64,000 nt of DNA, taken from positions 1 through 64,000 of the forward strand of contig NZ_JAECZA010000012.1 in the NCBI RefSeq assembly GCF_016056275.1, written 5' to 3'. Both the position numbers and the translations under genes were made by a program. Source of the stretch: Dendronalium phyllosphericum CENA369. GTDB lineage: Bacteria > Cyanobacteriota > Cyanobacteriia > Cyanobacteriales > Nostocaceae. Under the pieces are notes generated by a model. It saw only the letters and a program-made list of their open reading frames with translations, searched no databases and was not told where the DNA came from. The stretch's first letter is position 1. Each line of letters opens with the position of its first letter. Positions 1 through 8,228 of this stretch are shown here, piece by piece.

Positions 1-40
1 CCCTCATCTTCCCCTGCTCCCCCTGCTCCCCAGTCTCTCT
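1..40. repeat. C-rich short repeat tract
   Basis: A CCCCTGCTCCCC-type low-complexity tract immediately upstream of folP. It is the same intergenic repeat style that appears (G-rich strand) inside recG near 27960 and downstream of the GH10-like gene near 37330. Confidence 0.5.
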
Positions 41-56
41 AAGCAAGAGCATATTT

Positions 57-905
57 ATGTCCAGCAAGTTGATAATTCGGGGGCACTGTTTCGATTGGGG
101 ACAGCGTACTTATTTGATGGGTGTTTTGAATGTAACGCCTGATAGCTTTAGTGATGGAGGTGATTTTAACAGTGCTTCTGCTGCTTTGGCACAAGCGCAA
201 GCAATGGAGGCTGCTGGTGCTGACATTATCGATGTGGGCGGTCAATCAACTCGACCAGGAGCAGAACAAATAACTCTTGGAGAAGAACTCGACCGAGTAA
301 TCACTGTATTGCAAGTGCTACGAGAAAAAATCTCAGTACCGATTTCTGTAGATACAACTAGGGCTGCTGTAGCCAAAGCATCTGTAGAAGCTGGAGCGGA
401 TATTATTAATGATATTTCTGGTGGGACGTTTGACTCAGATATGTTGTCAACAGTGGCGAGTTTAGATGTGCCGATTATTTTGATGCACATCAAGGGAACA
501 CCGTTGACGATGCGACAAATGACTGATTATCAGGATTTAATGGGAGAGATTTATAATTTCCTGGCAAAGCAAATAGCGGCGGCGACTGCTACGGGTATTA
601 ACCGAGAGAAAATCATCATCGATCCCGGTATTGGTTTTGCGAAGAACTACGAGCAAAATTTAGAAATTTTTCGCCGCTTGCAGTCATTAAAAGCGCTCAA
701 CAGCCCTATTTTAGTTGGAGCATCGCGTAAAAGTTTTATCGGCCGCATTTTAAATCAACCAGAGCCAAAAGCACGAGTTTGGGGAACAGCAGTTGCATGT
801 TGTGCTGCTATTTTCAATGGCGCAGATATATTACGAGTTCACGATGTTCGAGAAATGCGTGATGTTTCGCTGGTTGCTGATGTATTGTTGCGACAATCTA
901 ATTAA
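57..905 (+). CDS. folP: Dihydropteroate synthase
   Basis: Condenses p-aminobenzoate with hydroxymethyl-dihydropterin diphosphate in cytosolic folate synthesis. The 282-residue protein has the TIM-barrel signatures of the family: MGVLNVTPDSFSDGG near residues 21-35 (pterin/diphosphate loop), VDTTRAAVAKA followed by INDISGG (strand 4 region), DPGIGFAKN, and the C-terminal GASRKSFIGR that binds the substrate diphosphate. Length is normal for a bacterial FolP. The ATG at 57 follows a C-rich repeat tract (1-40), so the upstream limit of the operon is not visible. Transcribed toward a convergent SPFH gene about 100 nt downstream. Identification is secure; no oddities seen. Confidence 0.97.
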   Translation: MSSKLIIRGHCFDWGQRTYLMGVLNVTPDSFSDGGDFNSASAALAQAQAMEAAGADIIDVGGQSTRPGAEQITLGEELDRVITVLQVLREKISVPISVDTTRAAVAKASVEAGADIINDISGGTFDSDMLSTVASLDVPIILMHIKGTPLTMRQMTDYQDLMGEIYNFLAKQIAAATATGINREKIIIDPGIGFAKNYEQNLEIFRRLQSLKALNSPILVGASRKSFIGRILNQPEPKARVWGTAVACCAAIFNGADILRVHDVREMRDVSLVADVLLRQSN

Positions 906-1001
906 AACTCACACAGATCGATTTTAGATTTGGGATTTTGGATTTTAAATTGTACCTTTGATGCGTTCTGCCTTTTCACAACAAGAAATATTTACACCTA
1001 C

Positions 1002-1844
1002 CTACTTAGAACTTTTCTCGGAACCATTGCCTTCAATTTCATGACTTGCTGCTTCGCCAATCATCTGATCCAATGCTCCTTCTGATAATGCTGGATTGAG
1101 AAAGACAATTTTAGCATTTTGGCTGGCACTGAGCCTTTGGCTAGCTTCCAGATGTTCTTGAGCTACAAGATACTTGAGAATGTCTTTAGTTTCGGTCTTG
1201 GACGTTATGGCTTCAGAAAGTATGCGAATAGATTCTTTAGTTGCTTCAGCTCTCTTAATTGCAGCTTGCAAATCTCCTTCTGCCGCACTAATGGTTGCTT
1301 GTTTTTTGATTTCAGCGGCTTGCTGCTCTGCCATTGACTTCTGTACGCTCTCAGGTGGTGTAATGCTCTGAATATCCACCCGAATAATTTGAACTCCCCA
1401 CTCTGCACTTGTATCGTTCAAAACCTGTAACAGTGATTGGTTCATCTCGTTTCGAGAGGCTATGGTTTGCGATAGTGTTCTATCGGCAATATTGGCACGG
1501 AGTTCGACCTGAGCTAGGTTTGTTAATGCAATCTGAATATCATCGATTCTATAAAAACTTTTTTCCATATTAGTAATCCGCCAGTTGACAACGCCATCAA
1601 CTTCTAGGTAGACGTTATCTTTGGTAATTACATTCTGCGGCTTAATGTCTAAAATTTGTTCGCGTGTAGTATCTTCCATAACAATGGAATCAACTAGCGG
1701 AACGATGAAGTTAAGACCTGGCGTAAGTTTGCGATGATATCGCCCTAAACGTTCGACTAAAGCTTCATTTCCTTCATTAATAATTTTTGCAGATCCTAAG
1801 GCATAGCCTACAAGCGCTAAGACAATAGCAATGATTGGTTCCAT
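1002..1844 (-). CDS. SPFH/Band 7 (stomatin/paraslipin-like) membrane protein
   Basis: An N-terminal hydrophobic segment (residues 1-18) anchors the protein; the SPFH domain follows (NEALVERLGRYHRKLTPG, then PLVDSI). The middle holds the family signature around TREQILDIKPQNVITKDN, and the C-terminal half is a charged Ala/Glu coiled coil (AEQQAAEIKKQATISAAEGD). Known family members oligomerise into membrane microdomain scaffolds and often partner with NfeD or membrane proteases; no NfeD gene is next to it here. At 280 residues it is slightly shorter than many stomatins. Start ATG at 1844 is clear. Function in this organism is inferred only from the family. Confidence 0.9.
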   Translation of the reverse strand: MEPIIAIVLALVGYALGSAKIINEGNEALVERLGRYHRKLTPGLNFIVPLVDSIVMEDTTREQILDIKPQNVITKDNVYLEVDGVVNWRITNMEKSFYRIDDIQIALTNLAQVELRANIADRTLSQTIASRNEMNQSLLQVLNDTSAEWGVQIIRVDIQSITPPESVQKSMAEQQAAEIKKQATISAAEGDLQAAIKRAEATKESIRILSEAITSKTETKDILKYLVAQEHLEASQRLSASQNAKIVFLNPALSEGALDQMIGEAASHEIEGNGSEKSSK

Positions 1845-2237
1845 ATATGCTCCAATTAGTCTAGCTTTTAGAGAAATTTTAGTTTAAAGGACATGGTACT
1901 ACCTTGTCCTTTCTTTAAGTCTAATGTTTCGAGTCTGTAATTTTATGAACATAGCAGCCATGTATGATGACAAGGCGCTATGGGTTTGTGCATCTTTTGC
2001 CACTAGGACTATGTAGCAGAACGCAATCGTTATTAAAGCACCTAGATTACATACTGGCAAGGAGTATTTTTGTAATTAACTTTACTTCCCCACTGTTTGA
2101 CTCATCTGTTATAGTATACTTCTTAAAAAAATTGTAAATTTTTAATACAAAAAATTAAATATATAGAATTTATGCATTTACAGAAAAGCCGAAATGGCAG
2201 ATATACCTTTTTCATCCAAAAGAGAGCCGCTATAAAA
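1845..2237. other. Intergenic region, nothing recognised
   Basis: AT-rich spacer upstream of the SPFH gene. It has no convincing ORF, tRNA or strong hairpin; an AT-rich run near 2100-2165 precedes the MITE-like element. Confidence 0.6.
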
Positions 2238-2496
2238 TAAGCTAATCTGCTTTGAAGTTGCACAATCCTTTGCCTTAGAAAGACGCAAAGATGAAGTTGC
2301 GTGCAAAGAGAAGTGCGGTCTTGGGGAGACACTGCTAGCCCTTGGTTCCCTCGGTTGAAGCAAGTGTCATCTTTGCCCCTTCGGGTGACGCTCCTGCGTC
2401 GCTAACGCTTCGCTAACGGCAGTTCGGACTCGACGGAAAGCGGAGTCCAAACTTCCGAACCTGAAAGGGGATGCAATTTGAATGATTATTAGCTTA
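2238..2496 (+). mobile_element. MITE-like element, copy 1 (with 180-bp internal insert)
   Basis: Starts TAAGCTAATCTGC and ends ATTAGCTTA, giving a terminal inverted repeat of 9-10 bp with TA at both edges. The outer parts match copy 2 (5821-5899) almost base for base: left part 2238-2286, right part 2467-2496. Between them lies about 180 bp (2287-2466) that copy 2 lacks; it contains a GGTTCCCTCGGTTGAAGC-type repeat also seen at about 37460 and 61675. No coding capacity. The right end lies directly against the stop codon of the Rieske gene. TA flanks suggest mobilisation by an IS630/Tc1-mariner type transposase (inference). Confidence 0.7.
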
Positions 2497-3573
2497 TCAA
2501 TTTAAAATCTTAACTTGACTTTTTATTAATCTTTGCACGCTCACTAAGGCTCGATTCAACTCATAATTCCGCCTTTGGGAATTATGCAAATATGCTTGCT
2601 GTTCTTCCTCAATCATTTGCACATCTTGAAAAACTAAACCATCAAGTAATTTTTGTGCTGCACCAAATAAACTATCTTTCACAAATCTGCGAAACCACAC
2701 AGGCAATTTATGCAATCGCCAAAAGGCATTTAATGAGGTGAAATGAATTAAATAAGCCTTTGTTTGTGTCTCATTTATCGGACACAATAAACAGTAAATT
2801 TTAAAATCTTTGCCTAACGTAGAAACCCAATGAGGATAAACATAACTGACATTTAAGGCTTCAGTATGTAACCGTCGCAGTGCAGGAATAAATAACTGTG
2901 ATATAGACCAAATTTTATCTATTTTATAATAACTTTGTGCTGTGTAATGAGCATCGACACGGTTATCATCTTCATCAATGTCTTGCAATGCTGCTTCTGC
3001 CCAAGCTTGTAAATCTTGATGCAAATGCCCGTGATACATATCCATCAAATTTTCAATTAAAAAAGAATAATGAGCCTGACAATTAATAACTGAAACTGTA
3101 GCAATATAATTAAGATGTTCCCATTCTGGTAAACCCAACGGTTCTACAGATGGTTCTACATCTCCAGGAAATAACCAAATAAAACCGTCTTGTTCTTTTA
3201 CTGGGTAACGACGAATTGTGCAATTTGGTAGTTTTTGATTTGCTGCTAGATACGGAACTGCTGCACATTCACCTTTATAATTGAAGCGCCAACCGTGATA
3301 AGCACATTCCAATTCATCACCAACTACTTGTCCGTGACTGAGTTTAACTTGACGATGGGGACAGCAGTCTTTTAAGGCGTGAATTTGTCCTTGGCTGTCG
3401 CGGTAAAGTGCGATCGCTTGCTGCCAAATTATTATACCTATGGGTTTCTTTGTTACCTCAACACTACGTGCTACCACATACCAATGATTTGGGTTAATAT
3501 CCAACTGACGGACATCACTACTTTGCACAGTTTGAGATAAAGAGGACATAGACTCGTGCATCTTTTTTAGCAT
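2497..3573 (-). CDS. Rieske [2Fe-2S] ring-hydroxylating-type oxygenase
   Basis: A 358-residue oxygenase alpha-subunit-like protein. The Rieske cluster ligands are visible as C71-P-H73 and C90-x2-H93 (AYHGWRF). The mononuclear iron site is visible as N175-x2-D178-x2-H181-x3-H185 (ENLMDMYHGHLH). Overall size and order resemble cyanobacterial and plant single-component oxygenases (pheophorbide a oxygenase, vanillate demethylase type) that take electrons from a separate reductase. No reductase gene is adjacent, so the substrate cannot be told. Three closely spaced Met codons (residues 1, 5, 9) leave the exact start open. The stop codon touches MITE copy 1. Confidence 0.88.
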   Translation of the reverse strand: MLKKMHESMSSLSQTVQSSDVRQLDINPNHWYVVARSVEVTKKPIGIIIWQQAIALYRDSQGQIHALKDCCPHRQVKLSHGQVVGDELECAYHGWRFNYKGECAAVPYLAANQKLPNCTIRRYPVKEQDGFIWLFPGDVEPSVEPLGLPEWEHLNYIATVSVINCQAHYSFLIENLMDMYHGHLHQDLQAWAEAALQDIDEDDNRVDAHYTAQSYYKIDKIWSISQLFIPALRRLHTEALNVSYVYPHWVSTLGKDFKIYCLLCPINETQTKAYLIHFTSLNAFWRLHKLPVWFRRFVKDSLFGAAQKLLDGLVFQDVQMIEEEQQAYLHNSQRRNYELNRALVSVQRLIKSQVKILN

Positions 3574-3983
3574 TAGGCTCTAAAAGTACTGCTGACTTCT
3601 GTATCAGGTGCAGTTAAGAATATCTTACAAGTAATAAATTTTTTCAACGTTAGTAATATTTTTTACCATTTAACTCTGACGTTCGCAAACCGCGATCGCA
3701 AAACTACTTAAGTCTAACCTTGACAAAAATTATATTTATGAGAATTTTATACATAAATTAGTAATTCTACGAAAAGCAAATTTAATTATCAAAAATATCA
3801 TTGGAAACAGCTTTACAGAAAAAATATCAACAAAGCTATTAAGTAAAAAGTAATATTGGGAAGCATAATATATAACTTGTAGCTAAGAGTTTTCCGTGTA
3901 AATTTATTCAACTCGATTGCGAACTAAGACACTGTTTTGCCAAGTTTTTTGACAGGTAATTTGCTAACTTCACACCAGGATAT
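3574..3983. other. Divergent intergenic region
   Basis: A 410-nt AT-rich spacer between the divergent Rieske and EAL genes, presumably holding both promoters. It contains one HIP1-type octamer near 3690. No ORF or structured RNA recognised. Confidence 0.5.
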
Positions 3984-5696
3984 ATGAAACCCGATCGCCA
4001 ACTTTATCTCTACTCATTCCTAGCTCATTTCCGATTGCTCAAGAAAAGTTACCCTGCGAAAATCATGTTTGTGGCATTTGTGGGCACTCACGTACCACTT
4101 CTAACTTTACTCTTGAGTTTTTTGATTTCAAACTCTTATTCTCTGGAGATGGCGGCACGAGTTTTGATTATTGCTCTGCTAGCTACTTTAGCAGGTACGG
4201 CAGCTACCCTGTATACGCTACGCCATCTTCTCGCCCCAGTGATTTTGACATCTGCTGCCTTGCAAGACTATCTCAACACCAAAACATTACCCGAACTGCC
4301 TACAGACTATGCTGATGAAGCAGGTACGTTAATGGCAGATACCTCACAAACTCTTCAGAAATTAGATGAGTTAATTCACTACATTAGCAATTACGATAAT
4401 TTAACTGGCTTACCCAATCGAGATTTATTCCGCGATCGCTTACATCAAATTTTATCTCAACCGCAGAATAACCAACGGTTGATCGCTGTATTTTTACTGA
4501 GCATTGATGATTTTACCGATCTGAGTCATGCATTCGAGCATAATACATTAAATTTGTTATTAAGAGCAGTTGCCCAGCGTTTGACAACCTGTATGGGGCA
4601 AACAGATATTCTTGGCAATTTGAGTAGAAATGAATTTGCGATCGCTCGGACAGAAATTCCGTCTTTTGAGAACGTCATCAAGCTATCCCAGTTATTATTA
4701 AATACGCTGGCAAAACCTTTTTCTATAGAAGGTAACTCAATACACATTACAGCCAGCATTGGTATCACCATTAATGACCTCAATGATAGTAATGGTGTAG
4801 ATCGACTCTTGCAACAAGCTAATATCGCACTGTACCAAACAAAGCAACAACATCGTAATCGATACCAATTCTATTCACCAGAAATGAATGCTCAATTGCA
4901 GGAGCGACTGGCGTTAGAAAATGAATTGTATGGAGCGCTTGAGCGCAATGAAATACAAGTTCATTATCAACCCTTAATTGATTTGCATGCCAGGCAAGTG
5001 ACCGCAGTTGAAGCGCTAATTCGGTGGCAGCATCCGACTTGGGGTTTGGTTTCTCCAGCCAAGTTTATTCCAATTGCTGAAGCCAATGGTTTAATCGTAC
5101 CAATTGGGGAATGGGTTTTGCGAACTGCCTGTGCTCAAAACCGTGCTTGGCAGTCGGCTGGACTTCCCCCAATTCGGATATCTGTGAATCTATCTGCGCG
5201 ACAGTTTGAACAACCGAATCTATTGCAAGTCGTTAGCCAGATTCTTCAAGAAGTTGAACTAGAAGCTTCGTACTTGGAACTAGAAGTGACAGAAAGCTTG
5301 TTGATGGTTGACATTCAGCGATCTGTTACAACCTTAAAACAATTACGAGAACTGGGTATTTGGCTAGCTCTAGATGACTTCGGTACTGGTTATTCCTCTT
5401 TGAACTACTTAAAGCGTTTTCCCTTTAACATGCTCAAAATCGATCGCTCATTCGTGCATGATGTTACATCCAATCCTGATAGCGCTGCTGTGACTGATGC
5501 CATCATTGCCTTGGCAAAGAGCCTCCGCTTGAACATCACAGCAGAAGGTGTAGAAACTCAAGAACAAGTTGACTATCTAGAAATGCGAGGATGTCACGAA
5601 GTCCAGGGATTTTATTTTAGTCCTGCTGTTACTGCCGAGCAAATTGTCCAAATGTTGAAGCAAAATTCTCAGCCGAACCAGACAATAGCAGCATAG
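3984..5696 (+). CDS. Membrane GGDEF(degenerate)-EAL cyclic-di-GMP phosphodiesterase
   Basis: 570 residues. Two hydrophobic segments (about 27-50 and 56-80) anchor the N-terminus; a short linker precedes a GGDEF-fold domain beginning NYDNLTGLPNRDLF (about residue 139). The signature loop reads LSRNEFA (about 213-219) instead of GGDEF, so cyclase activity is unlikely. The EAL domain is well kept: EALIRWQHP (about 342), NLSARQF, DDFGTGYSSL and the EGVET motif. The expected activity is c-di-GMP hydrolysis at the membrane, with the degenerate GGDEF possibly a GTP-binding regulator (known for the family). No extracellular sensor domain is visible. Followed by a clear terminator. Confidence 0.92.
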   Translation: MKPDRQLYLYSFLAHFRLLKKSYPAKIMFVAFVGTHVPLLTLLLSFLISNSYSLEMAARVLIIALLATLAGTAATLYTLRHLLAPVILTSAALQDYLNTKTLPELPTDYADEAGTLMADTSQTLQKLDELIHYISNYDNLTGLPNRDLFRDRLHQILSQPQNNQRLIAVFLLSIDDFTDLSHAFEHNTLNLLLRAVAQRLTTCMGQTDILGNLSRNEFAIARTEIPSFENVIKLSQLLLNTLAKPFSIEGNSIHITASIGITINDLNDSNGVDRLLQQANIALYQTKQQHRNRYQFYSPEMNAQLQERLALENELYGALERNEIQVHYQPLIDLHARQVTAVEALIRWQHPTWGLVSPAKFIPIAEANGLIVPIGEWVLRTACAQNRAWQSAGLPPIRISVNLSARQFEQPNLLQVVSQILQEVELEASYLELEVTESLLMVDIQRSVTTLKQLRELGIWLALDDFGTGYSSLNYLKRFPFNMLKIDRSFVHDVTSNPDSAAVTDAIIALAKSLRLNITAEGVETQEQVDYLEMRGCHEVQGFYFSPAVTAEQIVQMLKQNSQPNQTIAA

Positions 5697-5730
5697 GAAA
5701 AATCTAAAAAAAATATTATTTTAAGAATTG

Positions 5731-5754
5731 AGGGAGGCTAATAACCTCCCTTTT
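5731..5754 (+). terminator. Rho-independent terminator after the EAL gene
   Basis: AGGGAGG pairs with CCTCCCT around a 7-nt loop and is followed by TTTT. It lies about 35 nt past the EAL stop codon. Confidence 0.8.
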
Positions 5755-5820
5755 ATCTAAATAGAATTCCAGAGTCAGGAGCGAAAATTCAGTATGAATT
5801 GGAGTCCTACTGGTGACTAG

Positions 5821-5899
5821 TAAGCTAATCTGCCTTTAAGTTGCACAATCCTTTGCCTTAGAAAGACGCGGGGATGCAATTTGAATGATTATTAGCTTA
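5821..5899 (+). mobile_element. MITE-like element, copy 2 (minimal 79-bp form)
   Basis: TAAGCTAATCTGCC ... GATTATTAGCTTA with perfect 9-bp terminal inverted repeats. It lacks the internal insert of copy 1 and so defines the compact form. Its right end supplies an ATG that opens a meaningless reading frame, which I do not call as a gene. Confidence 0.7.
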
Positions 5900-6092
5900 T
5901 ACGTGCGACTTTTCAAACATCCTCTGAATTTCCACGCTTTTGATTTTTATTCCAGTATTCTGACTTCTGGATTATTCAAGAAGCCTAGGATATTTACTTT
6001 TATAGCCGTAGTTACACTTTTAAGGACAGTTGCGCTCGCTCAAAGGCTTAAAGCAACTGGTTTTTTACTCAGCACTCAGCACATTGCTATAT

Positions 6093-6308
6093 TTAGTGAT
6101 TAGATGATTTCTCCTGCTTGGCTTTTTTAATTACTTCCATGTAGACATTAATCTCATTCACTTCTATATCATGTTCAACTCTAGTTACTTTCCATTGTTC
6201 CTTTTTTAGGTAAACCTCCTCTCCTACTCTGGGAGTGAATTGTATATCGTAGAACTTCTTGAGAAAATCTTTTTGGTTTTCTTCCCATAAGATGACTTTG
6301 TTACTCAT
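6093..6308 (-). CDS. Small conserved-looking protein of unknown function
   Basis: 71 residues, with ATG at 6308 and a purine-rich AAGAGAT stretch just upstream as ribosome site. Composition is mixed alpha/beta with strongly alternating strands (TPRVGEEVYL, QWKVTRVEHDIE, INVYMEVIKK), suggesting a small beta-barrel. No family recognised. It stands alone, and its 5' side faces the divergent kinase gene. Confidence 0.6.
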   Translation of the reverse strand: MSNKVILWEENQKDFLKKFYDIQFTPRVGEEVYLKKEQWKVTRVEHDIEVNEINVYMEVIKKAKQEKSSNH

Positions 6309-6567
6309 GTTTATCTCTTTTTTGCTACTTAATTAAAATCAGTACTTTGATGCATACACATGGTAAGTTTATCTTACTAATTCAATTGAATAGCGTAGTT
6401 AAAACCACATTTTTTACGTTGATATTTTGATGATTTTTTAAGAGCCTCAAAAAAATAATTATCTAATTTTGGTATTTATTCAGCTTTATCTGCTTGGAGT
6501 TAGCAAAGGGGCGATCGCCTGGGAATACTTTATATATAGAAATTGCAACAAATAGTATTAATCTACT

Positions 6568-7917
6568 ATGAGCTACTGTACCAATATTGATTGCCTGCGT
6601 CCGCAAAATTGCGATCGCTCTCGTTTTTGTAATAGTTGTGGTCAGGAATTGTTACTCAAACAGCGATATCGCCCACTCACTGTTATTGGATGCGGTGGCT
6701 TTGGTAGAACATTTTTAGCTATTGACGAACATCTTCCCACTAAACCCCAATGTGCAATCAAACAGTTATGTTTCCCAGAGGAAAATACTGAGGTTTGGCA
6801 TAAGGCAGTCAAATTATTTCATCAAGAAGCGCTTCGTCTCAATGAATTAGAATACCCTCAAATACCTAAATTATTAGCGCACTTTGAACAAAATCACAAG
6901 TTTTATATTGTCGAGGAATTCGTCGCTGGCAAAACACTCGCACAAGAATTACAACAACAAGGTGTTTTTAAAGAACCACAAATTTGGGAGATATTAAAGG
7001 GTTTATTGCCCACACTGCAATTTATCCATTCCCGACAAGTAATCCACCGAGATATTAAACCAGAAAATATTATGCGCCGTTCTCTTCGAGGAGACCTAGT
7101 TTTAATAGATTTCGGAGTTGCTAAATTTAGCACTAATATCAGACAATCGCGTACAGGCACAATAGTAGGTAGCCCAGAATTTATTGCTCCCGAACAAATG
7201 CGAGGTAAGGCATTACCAGCCAGCGATCTTTATAGCTTGGGGGTAACATGTATCTACTTACTCACCGCTATTTCTCCCTTTGATTTGTTCGATATTACTA
7301 GCGATCGCTGGGTATGGCAAGAACATTTACCAGCAAATAATATTGTTAGCGATCGCCTCAGCCAAATTTTAGATAAACTTTTACAAAATGCCGTTTCGCA
7401 ACGCTTCCAATCTGCCACAGAAGTATTGCAGACAATGGAACAACACTCAAATAAATTGCTAAATATTTCTATTTCTCCCACATTCACTACTATTGATTAC
7501 ACGCATTTGCACGATCTATTAGCAAAAGGAAAATGGCAATCAGCAGATCGAGAAACTTGGGATTTGATGTGTCAGGCATTAGCAAAGCCTAGAGGTAGTT
7601 ATATATTTAGTAGCGATATTGATAAATTTCCCTGTAAAGATTTGCAGACAATCGACGAACTATGGGTCAATTACAGTCGGGGACGCTTTGGTTTTAGCGT
7701 CCAAACACTTATTTATAAAAAGGCGAATAGAGACTATGGAATTTTTTGTAATTTAGTTGGTTGGCATATATACAATTCTACTTTTGCCAATGAATTAAAT
7801 TTCAGCCTCAAAGCACCAATCGGTCATCTACCTTCACGAATTTGGATTGGTGGTTCTCAATCATGGCGATACCCTAATACTTTAGCCGCAAAATTAGCAG
7901 CCTGTGGTATAAGTTAG
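6568..7917 (+). CDS. Serine/threonine protein kinase with C-terminal GUN4 domain
   Basis: 449 residues. An N-terminal zinc-ribbon-like Cys cluster (C4, C9, C21, C24) is followed by a complete Hanks kinase: P-loop GCGGFGRTFL (41-50), catalytic Lys65 (CAIKQL), HRDIKPEN (160-167), DFG (181-183) and an APE-type EFIAPEQ. From about residue 310 the sequence is GUN4 (DLLAKGKWQSADRETW, then GRFGFSVQ and GWHIYN), the domain that binds Mg-protoporphyrin/protoporphyrin and stimulates Mg-chelatase in the stand-alone protein. Such kinase-GUN4 fusions are typical of filamentous cyanobacteria. The plausible role is tetrapyrrole-responsive signalling (inference). All catalytic residues are present, so it is expected to be active. 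Confidence 0.93.
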   Translation: MSYCTNIDCLRPQNCDRSRFCNSCGQELLLKQRYRPLTVIGCGGFGRTFLAIDEHLPTKPQCAIKQLCFPEENTEVWHKAVKLFHQEALRLNELEYPQIPKLLAHFEQNHKFYIVEEFVAGKTLAQELQQQGVFKEPQIWEILKGLLPTLQFIHSRQVIHRDIKPENIMRRSLRGDLVLIDFGVAKFSTNIRQSRTGTIVGSPEFIAPEQMRGKALPASDLYSLGVTCIYLLTAISPFDLFDITSDRWVWQEHLPANNIVSDRLSQILDKLLQNAVSQRFQSATEVLQTMEQHSNKLLNISISPTFTTIDYTHLHDLLAKGKWQSADRETWDLMCQALAKPRGSYIFSSDIDKFPCKDLQTIDELWVNYSRGRFGFSVQTLIYKKANRDYGIFCNLVGWHIYNSTFANELNFSLKAPIGHLPSRIWIGGSQSWRYPNTLAAKLAACGIS

Positions 7918-8228
7918 TTTTTGGCAAAATTACTATCTCAATAACACTCGAAAAGATTGTTGAATGAGACGAGTAATAAACCCACTTGCAATACTTATCG
8001 AATTTTTGATAAATTTTATACCTAGAATATTCAAGATAGAGATTATCTTGAAAACAACACATAAACAACGGAAAACACCACAAATCGTTTTACTGTATCT
8101 TGTATACCCATTGACCTTAAATAATCCTTTAGGTATTGTATAAAGTTAACCTATAATGTTTCAAACATCAGGATTTTCTCTGTACATAGGTGTATTTGTG
8201 GTCAATTACGTCTTCTAGGGAAAATAAA
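7918..8228. other. Upstream region of the porin gene
   Basis: A 311-nt spacer that presumably carries the porin promoter and leader. An alternative in-frame TTG/ATG-like extension begins at 8190, but the ribosome site and signal peptide favour 8229. No structured RNA recognised. Confidence 0.4.

Noticed and set aside
5885-6103. 72-codon plus-strand frame beginning in MITE copy 2
   Set aside because: Its start codon comes from the element end and there is no ribosome site; composition is not protein-like.
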